From assembly GCF_000368625.1 (NCBI RefSeq), contig NZ_KB849574.1, positions 310,001 through 374,000 on the forward strand: a DNA stretch of 64,000 nucleotides. The letters run 5' to 3'. The stretch is from Acinetobacter schindleri CIP 107287. GTDB lineage: Bacteria; Pseudomonadota; Gammaproteobacteria; Pseudomonadales; Moraxellaceae. This document shows, in pieces, positions 36,213 to 44,479 of the stretch. The position numbers were made by a program, and so were the translations under genes. Numbering within the stretch: the stretch's first letter is position 1; every line of letters begins with the position of its first letter. The notes beneath the pieces were generated by a model. The model had not been told where the DNA came from. It saw only the letters and a program-made list of their open reading frames with translations, and made no database searches.

Positions 36213-38450
36213 ATGCCTCACTTGCCCATCTCAGATCACCCAGCCTCAACTCCTTCAGTTTATCGTGTTCGTGTTGCTGTTCCTGTTCATCTGTTTGACT
36301 GTTTTGATTACAGTTTAAGTGCGGCGCAATATCAGCAGGCTGAGGTTGGTGCGCGCGTGGCAGTGTCTTTCGGCCGGCAGAATCTGGTTGGGATCATTAT
36401 GGAAAAGCTGCTGCCAGACACTCCACTAGATTCCAGTTTTAAACTTAAAGAGATTACTGAATTACTGGATGACCGGGCGCTCATTGATGACAAGGTACTG
36501 AATCTGCTGAACTGGTCAGCGCAGTATTACCAGTTCCCGATTGGTGAAGTGGTACAAAGTGCCTTGCCAACTTTATTACGTCAGGGTAAGCCCTATAACC
36601 TCCTGGCCCGGAACTGGAAACTGTTAGATGACCAGGCAGAAGCCAAGGTGCGCCGTTCCGAGCGTCAGCAGGAAGCTTATAAAATTTTAAAATTGCATCC
36701 AGTCGGTACCACTGAAACTGTACTGAACCTGGCAGGGATCGAGACAGCTACCCTAAAAGCTTTAGAGAAAAAAGGAATTTGTGAATGTGTGCTGGAACCT
36801 CAGGATTTCAGCCCGCAGCCTGTTCAATTGGCACAAATGCCGCTTACAGCCAATCCGGAACAGCAGCATGCCATTCAACAGGTACTGAAATTTAAAAATA
36901 AATATCAGGCCTTTTTACTGGATGGTCTGACCGGCAGCGGCAAGACTGAAGTTTATTTGCAGATCATGGAAAAGGTGCTGAAACAGGGAAAACAGGTTTT
37001 AGTGCTGGTACCGGAAATTGGCCTGACGCCACAAACCATTAGCCGGTTCCAGTCACGTTTCCATTGTCATATTGCCTTGTTACATTCTGGTTTAAATGAC
37101 TCGAAACGTCTGCAAGCCTGGCAAGCTGCAGAAACCGGTAAAGCCTCGATTGTGCTGGGTACCCGTTCTGCCATTTATACCCCGATGCCCAATCTAGGAT
37201 TGATCATCCTGGATGAGGAACATGATCTGTCTTTTAAACAGCAGGAAGGCTTCCGTTATCATGCCCGAGATGTTGCGCTTTATCGCGGGCATTTGCAGCA
37301 ATGTCCGGTGCTTCTGGGCTCTGCCACACCCAGTATCGATACCTATGCACTGGTTGCCAATGGCAAAATGCAGGTACTGGAACTCAACCAGCGTGCTGGT
37401 ACAGCCTTAATGCCAAAGATTCATATTTTAGATTTAAAGGTGGCACAGAAACAGCATGGCATCAGCCTGCATCTGATTCAGGAAATACGCAAACGTCTGG
37501 AAAAAAAGGAACAGGTACTGGTATTCCTGAACCGCCGTGGTTATGCACCCGTTTTGATTTGTGACAGCTGTGGCTGGCAGGCACAGTGTCCAAACTGTGA
37601 TGCCAATTTCACTGTACACCGTCAGCCATATCAACATTTGCATTGTCACCATTGTGGCACCCTGCACCGTATGCCGGATCATTGTCCAAGCTGCAATCAT
37701 ACTGAACTCAAAACACTCGGCATGGGAACCGGCAAGGTCGAAGAGCAATTGAATGAACTCTTTCCCGATCATGAAATCATTCGGGTAGATCGTGACTCTA
37801 CCAGCCGGGTCGGTAGCTGGCAGAAAATCTATGACAAGATTCAGAAAAGCGAGCCGGCGATTTTACTCGGTACGCAAATGCTGGCCAAAGGTCACCATTT
37901 CCCCTATGTCACACTGGTCGCTATTTTAGATATTGATTCTGGTCTGCTCAGTGTAGACTTCCGTGCCACCGAACGCACTGCCCAACTGATTGTACAGGTG
38001 GCTGGTCGTGCCGGTCGTGGCGAGCACAAGGGTGATGTCTATCTACAGACCTTACGTCCTGATCATGCTTTGCTAAATACCTTGGTGACAGATAATTACC
38101 GGGCTTTTGCCAAACAGACCTTAGAGCAGCGTAAGATTGCTCGCATGCCACCCTATCGCTATGCAGTGATGATCCGTTGCGAATCACGTGATCAGGCATT
38201 AAATACAGAGTTCTTACAGAAACATGCTGCCTTCTTAAGGCAGTATCAGGACCTGCAACTGGAGATCTGGGGACCTATTCCAGCACCAATGGAACGCAAG
38301 GCGGGCCGTTACCAATCACATATGGTACTACTGTCTGCAGACCGTCCACGTTTGCACTATTATGTCAGGGCATGGTGGCAAGCCATGCTGCAAGACAAAC
38401 CTTCCTCAATGAAGTTAAGCCTGGATGTCGATCCACAAGAACTGAGCTAG
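36213..38450 (+). CDS. priA: Primosomal replication helicase PriA
   Basis: A 745-residue 3'-to-5' helicase that restarts replication forks. Walker A GLTGSGKTEVY at about 237-247, DEEH box (ILDEEHDLSF) near 332, and a zinc module of eight cysteines around 450-496 (CDSCGWQAQCPNC, then CHHCGTLHRMPDHCPSC) are all visible. The reading frame is open far upstream (to 35652) but that part overlaps gspF antisense. The ATG at 36213 with a CAGGA site gives the family length. Confidence 0.95.
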   Translation: MPHLPISDHPASTPSVYRVRVAVPVHLFDCFDYSLSAAQYQQAEVGARVAVSFGRQNLVGIIMEKLLPDTPLDSSFKLKEITELLDDRALIDDKVLNLLNWSAQYYQFPIGEVVQSALPTLLRQGKPYNLLARNWKLLDDQAEAKVRRSERQQEAYKILKLHPVGTTETVLNLAGIETATLKALEKKGICECVLEPQDFSPQPVQLAQMPLTANPEQQHAIQQVLKFKNKYQAFLLDGLTGSGKTEVYLQIMEKVLKQGKQVLVLVPEIGLTPQTISRFQSRFHCHIALLHSGLNDSKRLQAWQAAETGKASIVLGTRSAIYTPMPNLGLIILDEEHDLSFKQQEGFRYHARDVALYRGHLQQCPVLLGSATPSIDTYALVANGKMQVLELNQRAGTALMPKIHILDLKVAQKQHGISLHLIQEIRKRLEKKEQVLVFLNRRGYAPVLICDSCGWQAQCPNCDANFTVHRQPYQHLHCHHCGTLHRMPDHCPSCNHTELKTLGMGTGKVEEQLNELFPDHEIIRVDRDSTSRVGSWQKIYDKIQKSEPAILLGTQMLAKGHHFPYVTLVAILDIDSGLLSVDFRATERTAQLIVQVAGRAGRGEHKGDVYLQTLRPDHALLNTLVTDNYRAFAKQTLEQRKIARMPPYRYAVMIRCESRDQALNTEFLQKHAAFLRQYQDLQLEIWGPIPAPMERKAGRYQSHMVLLSADRPRLHYYVRAWWQAMLQDKPSSMKLSLDVDPQELS

Positions 38451-38491
38451 TCCTGCAAGCTGCAATACGGAAATAAGATTTAAGGTTGAAC

Positions 38492-40345
38492 ATGTCGATA
38501 CTGTTGCAAATTACATTAATTCTGGTGGCAGCATTGCTGATTGTACCCATCACCCGCTATTTGAAACTGCCAGCAGTGCTGGGTTATTTATTGACGGGCC
38601 TTGTGCTCGGTTCTGAAACCCTGAATCTCGTTACTGATCCCCAACTTCGTTCGATGCTAATGCAAATCAGTATCCTGTCTCTGCTGTTCTGGGTAGGTTT
38701 ACAACTACGGCCACAACGCTTCATCCAGATGCCTCATTCTGCCTGGATCTCAACTGCTGCACTGGTCTTGGGGTCAGGCGCCATTCTGAGCTTATGTTCT
38801 GCCATTTTTTTACAGCAAAGTCTCATCACCAGTGTCGTCATTGGGCTGGCTGGCAGCCTGTCTGCGATGACACTGAGTATTCAACATCTGATGCGACAGG
38901 AGCAGTTTGCGACTTCCCATGGTCAGCTCAGTTATATCAGTTTATTAATTCAAGCCCTGCTGCTGATTCCACTAATTGCCATTATTCCACTATTTTCCGG
39001 AGTAAGTTCGACTGAACATGGCGTGGCTTATTTTGCTGCCATTATGGCAACCTTTACCGGACTGTTCCTGTGTAACCGCTATTTGATGCAACCCCTGTAT
39101 CGCTGGATTGCCAGAAGCAGCAGCCATGACCTGCATGCTTTGGTGGCAATTTTTGTAATCCTCGGCTTGTTGGTACTGATGCAGACACTGGGACTAACAC
39201 TATATTTAGGGGCCTTATTTGCCGGAATTCTGCTGGCAGATTCCGATTTCAGACCACACGTCGAAAATGCCACTCAGCCTTTTCATGGCATATTGATCGG
39301 TTTGTGTTTTATCAGTATTGGCCTAGCGATTCAGCTAAGTGATGTCTTGCAGATGCCTGGACTGATCATTGGTGGCGCCGTGCTGATCATATTGAGTAAA
39401 TTTGTGCTCAGCCTGGCAATTGCCCGTTATTATCAAAATAGCTGGCGTACCAGCACCTTGACCGCAGTTAGCCTGTCCCAAGGCGGTGAGTTCGCTTTTG
39501 TGTTACTCACTATTGCAGTTACCCATACCATCTTAGATATCAGCTTGTTATCGCCACTTCTGTGTATGCTGGCGCTATCCATGTTAATGACACCAGTGCT
39601 CTACTGGTTGCTCGATCAACAAATCTTACCGCGATTAAATCGCTCACATCATCTGGTCGCAGACTTTGATACCCAGGTAGAGCCTTTAGCCACTACACCG
39701 ATTTTACTGATTGGTTTTGGTCGCTTTGGGCAAATCGTAGCACGTGTACTTCATCAGCAAGGTTTGAGCTTTAGTGTAATGGACAATACGGTTGAAGCAA
39801 GCGAGCTACTCAGAGATCAAGCTATTCCTTTCTTTCAGGCAGATGCAACTGAAACCACGGCGCTACAACTGACAGATATTGCTTCCAAAGATCAGGTGAT
39901 TGTCGCGATTGATGATATTGAGGATTCTTTGCTGATCGTACGTCATTTGTGCTGGAATTACCCTGATCTGAAATTGTGGGTACGCGCGCGTGATCGACAT
40001 CATGCACATTTGCTGCATGAACTGGGTGTGGAAAATGTTTTCCGTGAAACTTATCTTTCTGCTCTAGCGCTGACACAGTCATTACTGGCAGCAACCCATC
40101 AATCTGTAGAACTCGCTGAGCAGACAATTCTACAGTTCCGTCAGTATGATGAAACTGTATTAAAAGCAGAACAGCAGGCTGAATCTGCTCCTAAGTCATT
40201 ACATGCTCAACAGCACAGCAGCATGGCGGAGTTAAGCTACCTGTTCGAACAGGATCAACATCGTAAAAGTGTAATAAATCCAATACAGAAGCAACAGAAT
40301 GTCAACGGCACAGGAATTGATACCATAACAGATGATCTGTCATAA
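38492..40345 (+). CDS. CPA2 family monovalent cation:proton antiporter with TrkA-N domain
   Basis: A 617-residue protein: 12-13 membrane segments (residues 1-385) with the YLLTGLVLGSETLNL and LGALFAGILLADSDF segments typical of KefB/KefC/YbaL antiporters, then a cytoplasmic RCK/TrkA-N domain (PILLIGFGRFGQIVARVL at about 405) that binds NAD(H) or similar ligands, then a polar tail. The substrate ion is probably K+ or Na+. There is no adjacent KefF/KefG ancillary protein. TAAGG precedes the ATG at 38492, and a TTG start at 38486 is less likely. Confidence 0.9.
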   Translation: MSILLQITLILVAALLIVPITRYLKLPAVLGYLLTGLVLGSETLNLVTDPQLRSMLMQISILSLLFWVGLQLRPQRFIQMPHSAWISTAALVLGSGAILSLCSAIFLQQSLITSVVIGLAGSLSAMTLSIQHLMRQEQFATSHGQLSYISLLIQALLLIPLIAIIPLFSGVSSTEHGVAYFAAIMATFTGLFLCNRYLMQPLYRWIARSSSHDLHALVAIFVILGLLVLMQTLGLTLYLGALFAGILLADSDFRPHVENATQPFHGILIGLCFISIGLAIQLSDVLQMPGLIIGGAVLIILSKFVLSLAIARYYQNSWRTSTLTAVSLSQGGEFAFVLLTIAVTHTILDISLLSPLLCMLALSMLMTPVLYWLLDQQILPRLNRSHHLVADFDTQVEPLATTPILLIGFGRFGQIVARVLHQQGLSFSVMDNTVEASELLRDQAIPFFQADATETTALQLTDIASKDQVIVAIDDIEDSLLIVRHLCWNYPDLKLWVRARDRHHAHLLHELGVENVFRETYLSALALTQSLLAATHQSVELAEQTILQFRQYDETVLKAEQQAESAPKSLHAQQHSSMAELSYLFEQDQHRKSVINPIQKQQNVNGTGIDTITDDLS

Positions 40346-40395
40346 CTTGTGTTTTACAATAGTGTCACCATTAAAGCAGGGTTATGGAGAATTTT

Positions 40396-41271
40396 ATGTC
40401 TGATTTACGCCAACGCTTTTTTATTGAGGATAGCCCTGTTCGTGGTGAAGTAGTGCATCTTCAAGAAGCTTTACAAACAATTTTAGCGCAGCGCGACTAT
40501 GCTCCTGCCGTACAAATCCTTTTGGGCGAAATGCTCAGTGCGACTGCCCTATTGGCAAGTACGTTAAAAATCAAGGGACGCATCAGTCTGCAGATTCAGG
40601 CTACTGGCACATTTAAATGGGCGATGGCGGAATGTAACCATCGTGGTGAAGTGCGTGCGTTGGCTGATTATGAAGAAGATCCCCGTTTTCAGGTGGCAGA
40701 AGACAGCAGTACCGTTCTAAAAGCCCTGATCAGTCCTGTACTGTTTATCAATATTGAGCCTGAAGTCGGTGAGCGCTACCAAGGTATCGTACCACTGGAT
40801 AAACATAATCTGGCGGGCTGTCTGATGCAGTATTATGATCTGTCTGCACAGATTCCAACCCGTATTGTGCTGGCAAGTGACCAAAAGCGTTCAGGTGGTC
40901 TGCTGATCCAGCTTCTACCACGTAATAGTGAGGAAGAACAACGCTATGTGGATGAGGATTTGTGGCCACGCGTGACCATGTTGACTGAAACCTTGAAAGC
41001 AGAAGAACTGGTTAGCCTGGATACCAATGAAATCCTCTATCGTTTATATAACGAAGAACAAGTCCGTTTGCCTGAAGCAGAACAGCTGAAATTTGGTTGT
41101 ACCTGTTCTAAAGAACGCTGTGCCATTGCCTTGCAACAGATCGGGGTTGAATCTGTTCGTGAAACTTTAGAATTCCAGAATCCAATTGAAATGGATTGTC
41201 AGTTCTGTAACAGCCAATACACCTTTACTGCTGAAGAAGCTTTAGGTCTGTTCGGTGAGCACCTTAGTTAA
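40396..41271 (+). CDS. hslO: Redox-regulated chaperone Hsp33
   Basis: A 291-residue cytoplasmic holdase activated by oxidation. The C-terminal zinc switch has all four cysteines: GCTCSKERC (C-x-C) and DCQFCNSQY (C-x2-C), separated by about 31 residues, as in E. coli Hsp33. A GGAG six bases before 40396 supports this start over the in-frame ATG at 40384. It is followed by a strong terminator. Confidence 0.95.
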   Translation: MSDLRQRFFIEDSPVRGEVVHLQEALQTILAQRDYAPAVQILLGEMLSATALLASTLKIKGRISLQIQATGTFKWAMAECNHRGEVRALADYEEDPRFQVAEDSSTVLKALISPVLFINIEPEVGERYQGIVPLDKHNLAGCLMQYYDLSAQIPTRIVLASDQKRSGGLLIQLLPRNSEEEQRYVDEDLWPRVTMLTETLKAEELVSLDTNEILYRLYNEEQVRLPEAEQLKFGCTCSKERCAIALQQIGVESVRETLEFQNPIEMDCQFCNSQYTFTAEEALGLFGEHLS

Positions 41272-41291
41272 TTACAGGTATCTTTGTTAAT

Positions 41292-41317
41292 AAAAGCACT
41301 CAATAGGAGTGCTTTTA
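41292..41317. terminator. Intrinsic terminator after hslO
   Basis: AAAAGCACTC / GAGTGCTTTT with loop AATAG. Confidence 0.82.
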
Positions 41318-41319
41318 TT

Positions 41320-41731
41320 TTTATAAATCCAGAGTTGTCTTTTCTATGAAGAATAAATATTTTTAATCTCAAACTTACCATATCATTCAGCTCTACACGG
41401 CTATATGGACATAGCAATATTTGGCCCCACTCTATTCTTAATGAATATAAACTCAATCCCTTATTAATCAATCCTGATTTCCAAGGTGGTCTGATCTGAT
41501 TATGTGGACCGCTTTAAATGGTTCTTCTTTTTAATCTGCTGATTCAGCAAATATTCACCACGTCCCAAATTTCTCGATTAATGTGATTTTTCATCAATTC
41601 AGCTTTTAATTTTTCTTGAAGATATTTGATTATTCGCTGGTAATTAGTAGATTTTTCACGCTATATTAATTCCATAATATTTTTATGCCTTTAAGATTTT
41701 AGAAGCATTTTTAATACTGGGGGAATGTGTG
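41320..41731. other. Gene-free stretch with a possible decayed coding segment
   Basis: No intact gene is seen. On the minus strand, 41660 to 41500 gives protein-like text (REKSTNYQRIIKYLQEKLKA, LMKNHINREIW), then a frame change and EYLLNQQIKKKNHLKRST with a stop at 41500. This may be the tail of a dead gene, at low confidence. The remainder is AT-rich leader for the DUF2147 gene. Confidence 0.35.
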
Positions 41732-42196
41732 ATGATGAAATTTAAACTGTTCTGTTCCATGATTGTTGTAGCAGCAAGCATGATTAGCCTGTCAGTATCT
41801 GCCAACAATGATCCACTGCTTGGACAATGGAAAACCATTGATGACCGTACCGGTTATTCTCTGGCAGATGTCATCATCAGTAAGGATGCTAAAGATCGCT
41901 ATATGGCCAAAATTGTAAATGTACGCGAGGTTCCGGGGGCGGTTCCTCAACAAAACTGTACTCAATGCACCGGCTCTCTCAAGGATCAGCCTCTGGTTGG
42001 ACTGACCATGCTTAAGGGTCTGAGCAGTCATCCAGAAAAGACTAATGAATTTATTAATGGCACCCTGCTCGACCCCATCTCGGGAAAGCTATATCAGGCA
42101 CGTGCACGTCTGAAAAATAATGGCCGACATCTGGCAATTCATAGCCGAACTGAAGGATCTCCAGTCGGGCGTAATATGACTTGGATCAAAAATTGA
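41732..42196 (+). CDS. DUF2147 periplasmic protein (copy 1)
   Basis: A 154-residue exported protein: signal peptide (KLFCSMIVVAASMISLSVSA, cleavage near SANN), then the DUF2147 sequence DPLLGQWKTIDDRTGYSLADV, a Cys pair QNCTQC, and KLYQARARLKNNGRHLAIHS. It is thought to fold as a small beta-barrel-like periplasmic protein. The role is not established. GGGGGA before 41732 supports that ATG over an in-frame GTG three bases earlier. A paralogue with the same plan lies at 42390. Confidence 0.85.
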   Translation: MMKFKLFCSMIVVAASMISLSVSANNDPLLGQWKTIDDRTGYSLADVIISKDAKDRYMAKIVNVREVPGAVPQQNCTQCTGSLKDQPLVGLTMLKGLSSHPEKTNEFINGTLLDPISGKLYQARARLKNNGRHLAIHSRTEGSPVGRNMTWIKN

Positions 42197-42389
42197 AAAT
42201 TGCGTTGTCCAAGTTAGGCGATATGACTTGGACAAGCTTCAAACATTTTCGATAAAACATGATTCTTCGTTCATTTAACCCGTATTAAAACAACTTTCAT
42301 CACAAAATAATAAATTGATTTATAAAGTTATTATTTATAAATTAGAGCAATAAATCTATTTTAAAACACGATAATTTCCTAGGATGGAT

Positions 42390-42851
42390 ATGAAACAATT
42401 AGTACGCGCTTTATGTATGGGGATTTCTTTAGCAACCGTGTCAGTATGCAGTTTAGCCAATGTAGATCCATTGATTGGAATATGGAAGACTGTAGATGAC
42501 CAAAGTGGCTATTCACGTGCAGATGTCGAAATCCGCAAAAAACCTGATGGCACCTATGAAGGGATTATTGTCGAAACCCGGAGTCTACCAGGTGCCGAAA
42601 AACAAGTTATTTGCCATAACTGCCCTGGCAAGCTCAAAGGTAAACCGTTCATTGGCTTACCTTTTATTTGGAATTTTAAACAAAATCCAAATAAGCCAAA
42701 TGAATACATCGATGGTCAAGTCTTAGATCCAATTGGGGGCAAGATCTATAAAGGTAAAGCACGTTTGAACGCTAATGGTAAACGCTTAACTCTGCGTGGT
42801 TATGTAGGCGTTTCCGTAATTGGACGCAGCGTAACTTGGATAAAACACTAA
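42390..42851 (+). CDS. DUF2147 periplasmic protein (copy 2)
   Basis: A 153-residue exported protein with a signal peptide (ALCMGISLATVSVCSLA) and the same fold as copy 1: DPLIGIWKTVDDQSGYSRADVEI, CHNCPGKLKGKPFIGLPF, KIYKGKARLNANGKRLTLRG, and SVIGRSVTWIKH at the end, against GRNMTWIKN in copy 1. AGGA precedes the ATG at 42390. An ATG at 42384 is also in frame. Tandem duplication with substantial divergence suggests different roles or ligands. Confidence 0.85.
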   Translation: MKQLVRALCMGISLATVSVCSLANVDPLIGIWKTVDDQSGYSRADVEIRKKPDGTYEGIIVETRSLPGAEKQVICHNCPGKLKGKPFIGLPFIWNFKQNPNKPNEYIDGQVLDPIGGKIYKGKARLNANGKRLTLRGYVGVSVIGRSVTWIKH

Positions 42852-42865
42852 TTTAGTTAGTATTT

Positions 42866-42893
42866 TAAAAAGCCTCTACTCAGAGGCTTTTTT
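42866..42893. terminator. Intrinsic terminator after the DUF2147 pair
   Basis: AAAAAGCCTCT / AGAGGCTTTTT with loop ACTC. Confidence 0.85.
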
Positions 42894-43357
42894 ATTGTCA
42901 TGATTTGAAACAATAAGGTACAAATCTTCACTGTTGTAGTGCACTAAAACTCAGAATAATGGATCGAACACGGTTATTTTTTATCCATTTACTATGTTCA
43001 GATCATATACCTATATGCTCCAACGATTACCTGACTCTTTATTAAAAGCGGGTCACGGCACAGGGATGTCCAAAAATAAAAATAAGCAATATGGTGATGC
43101 ATCTGAAACTATTTTTGACCAATGTTCGGCAAAACAGTTGCTATGGCGTGGCAGATATCAGCCACTTTTAGCTCATCACTTGCCTAACTTAAATTTAAGC
43201 AGGTTTTGTACCTCCAGCAGTTTTTGCACGACTGCCACGCATATATTGAATCATGGGAAATCTGATCTCAGGCATTATCTCCAATCCTATCTATTACCAT
43301 ATGCCCCCGATCTGATTCACAGCAATGACTTTAGTCTGGATATTTAAGGAGCAGGCC
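42894..43357. other. Stretch without a supported gene upstream of cbpM
   Basis: A 117-codon frame (42994-43347, +) exists but has no ribosome site and no recognisable features. A 26-codon minus-strand frame (43275-43195) with GGAG close to its ATG reads MPEIRFPMIQYMRGS and ends TAGGTKPA. Neither can be supported as a gene. No DnaJ-type cbpA is encoded here, although cbpM usually follows one. Confidence 0.35.
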
Positions 43358-43687
43358 ATGACCACCATTCAATATAAAGAAAATTTTTCTCAGGGTTTTA
43401 TCCCCTCAGAAATCATGGATGACCATCAATTTGATCTCAGCCATTTTGCAGAAGCATGCGGGCAAAGCCCGGAATGGGTAATACAGCTGATGGAACATGG
43501 CATTTTACCTAACCGTAGTCGCAACACTTCCTATCATTTCATTGGTGAAGACGTTACCCGAGCACAACGGGCATACCGCTTACAACGTGATTTTGATGCA
43601 TCTTTTAGTGCTGTCGCCATGATGCTGGATCTGATTGATGAAGTTCAACAGCTACGTCGTGAAGTGAAGCATCTGCACTTCAAATAA
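43358..43687 (+). CDS. cbpM: CbpM-like chaperone modulator
   Basis: A 109-residue MerR-like helical protein: FDLSHFAEACGQSPEWVIQL and MEHGILPN, then RAQRAYRLQRDFDASFSAVAMMLDLIDEVQQLR, the pattern of CbpM. In E. coli CbpM binds the J-domain protein CbpA and blocks its action with DnaK. The usual cbpA partner is not next to it in this window, so it is an orphan unless it is encoded elsewhere. AAGGAG precedes the ATG at 43358, so the in-frame ATG at 43325 is not used. Confidence 0.83.
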   Translation: MTTIQYKENFSQGFIPSEIMDDHQFDLSHFAEACGQSPEWVIQLMEHGILPNRSRNTSYHFIGEDVTRAQRAYRLQRDFDASFSAVAMMLDLIDEVQQLRREVKHLHFK

Positions 43688-43805
43688 CCTCCCCCTCCCT
43701 GGTCTATCTCGGCTGAAACTGAGATGGTTCGGGGATTCTTACATTATTTTTTTGAGTTTATAACTGATTATGAAAACCAGAGATTGCAATAAAAAATTAA
43801 AGTAC

Positions 43806-44033
43806 ATGTTCCCCGAATATCGCGACCTTATTACCCAGCTTCGGGATGAAAATCCGTATTTCGCCCGTATTTTTGAGGAACATGATGAATTGGATCGACA
43901 GATTGCACAGCTGGCATTAGACCCGGTAAATCTTGTTAATACAGATATCGAAGCAATCAAGCGAAAAAAATTAAAGCTAAAAGATGAGATTTACAGATTA
44001 CTCAAGAATTCAGAGGCAGATCCTTTGACCTGA
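43806..44033 (+). CDS. YdcH-like DUF465 protein
   Basis: A 75-residue coiled protein: MFPEYRDLITQLRDENPYFARIFEEHDELD, then EAIKRKKLKLKDEIYRLL, the standard DUF465 pattern, in which a short helical hairpin occurs in small cytoplasmic proteins of unknown role. The frame is open back to an ATG at 43770, but the family normally begins at MFPEYRD. No ribosome site is convincing for either. It follows cbpM by about 120 bases. Confidence 0.78.
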   Translation: MFPEYRDLITQLRDENPYFARIFEEHDELDRQIAQLALDPVNLVNTDIEAIKRKKLKLKDEIYRLLKNSEADPLT

Positions 44034-44426
44034 TTCAGAATAGTTAAGACTAAAAGCAGGCAGCTCATGTTATAAGAATCCAAAAGTGATTTTAAGCATA
44101 AGCAGGAGAATGATTGGCATCCTACTTCCTGCCTCTATAAAAATGCCAAAAACCTAAGGTGGTCTAAATAATTTAGTGGATGATATTTTGTTCATAAGCG
44201 AAAGAATCAATTCAGTATTGTTTAGATCACATCTCTGCTGGCAGCAAATTCAATTAACTTTAATTTGCTGCCAGCGCTCTGGTCAAAATAAAATCTAAAA
44301 ATATGATCAAGACATAATCCTTCAGCAACATCATCGCAAGCGATGCAATTCAAATATTGACTGGATCTAACGGATTTTTCTCACTTAAATCAGCCGGTAT
44401 TTTTTGATTTTATAAACTTCAGATGT
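44034..44426. other. Gene-free stretch with a perfect 14-bp inverted repeat
   Basis: No reading frame is supported. The main features are the stem at 44237-44275 and a small palindrome CATCGC-AA-GCGATG near 44332-44345. A GGTGGTCT...GTGGA motif at about 44158 resembles one near 41485. Confidence 0.45.
44237..44275. repeat. Perfect 14-bp inverted repeat
   Basis: Arms GCTGGCAGCAAATT (44237-44250) and AATTTGCTGCCAGC (44262-44275) flank an 11-base loop. There is no T run on either side, so this is not a standard terminator. Confidence 0.75.
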
Positions 44427-44456
44427 AAAAAAGCCTGCATAAAGCAGGCTTTTTTC
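44427..44456 (-). terminator. Intrinsic terminator of pnp
   Basis: AAAAAAGCCTGC / GCAGGCTTTTTT, loop ATAAA, lying just beyond the pnp stop. Confidence 0.85.
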
Positions 44457-44479
44457 AGACTTTAAAAGTCATCTCACAA

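Noticed and set aside
42994..43347. 117-codon plus-strand frame upstream of cbpM
   Set aside because: No ribosome site, odd amino-acid composition and no family resemblance. It was considered as a cbpA remnant but has no J-domain or C-terminal DnaJ features.
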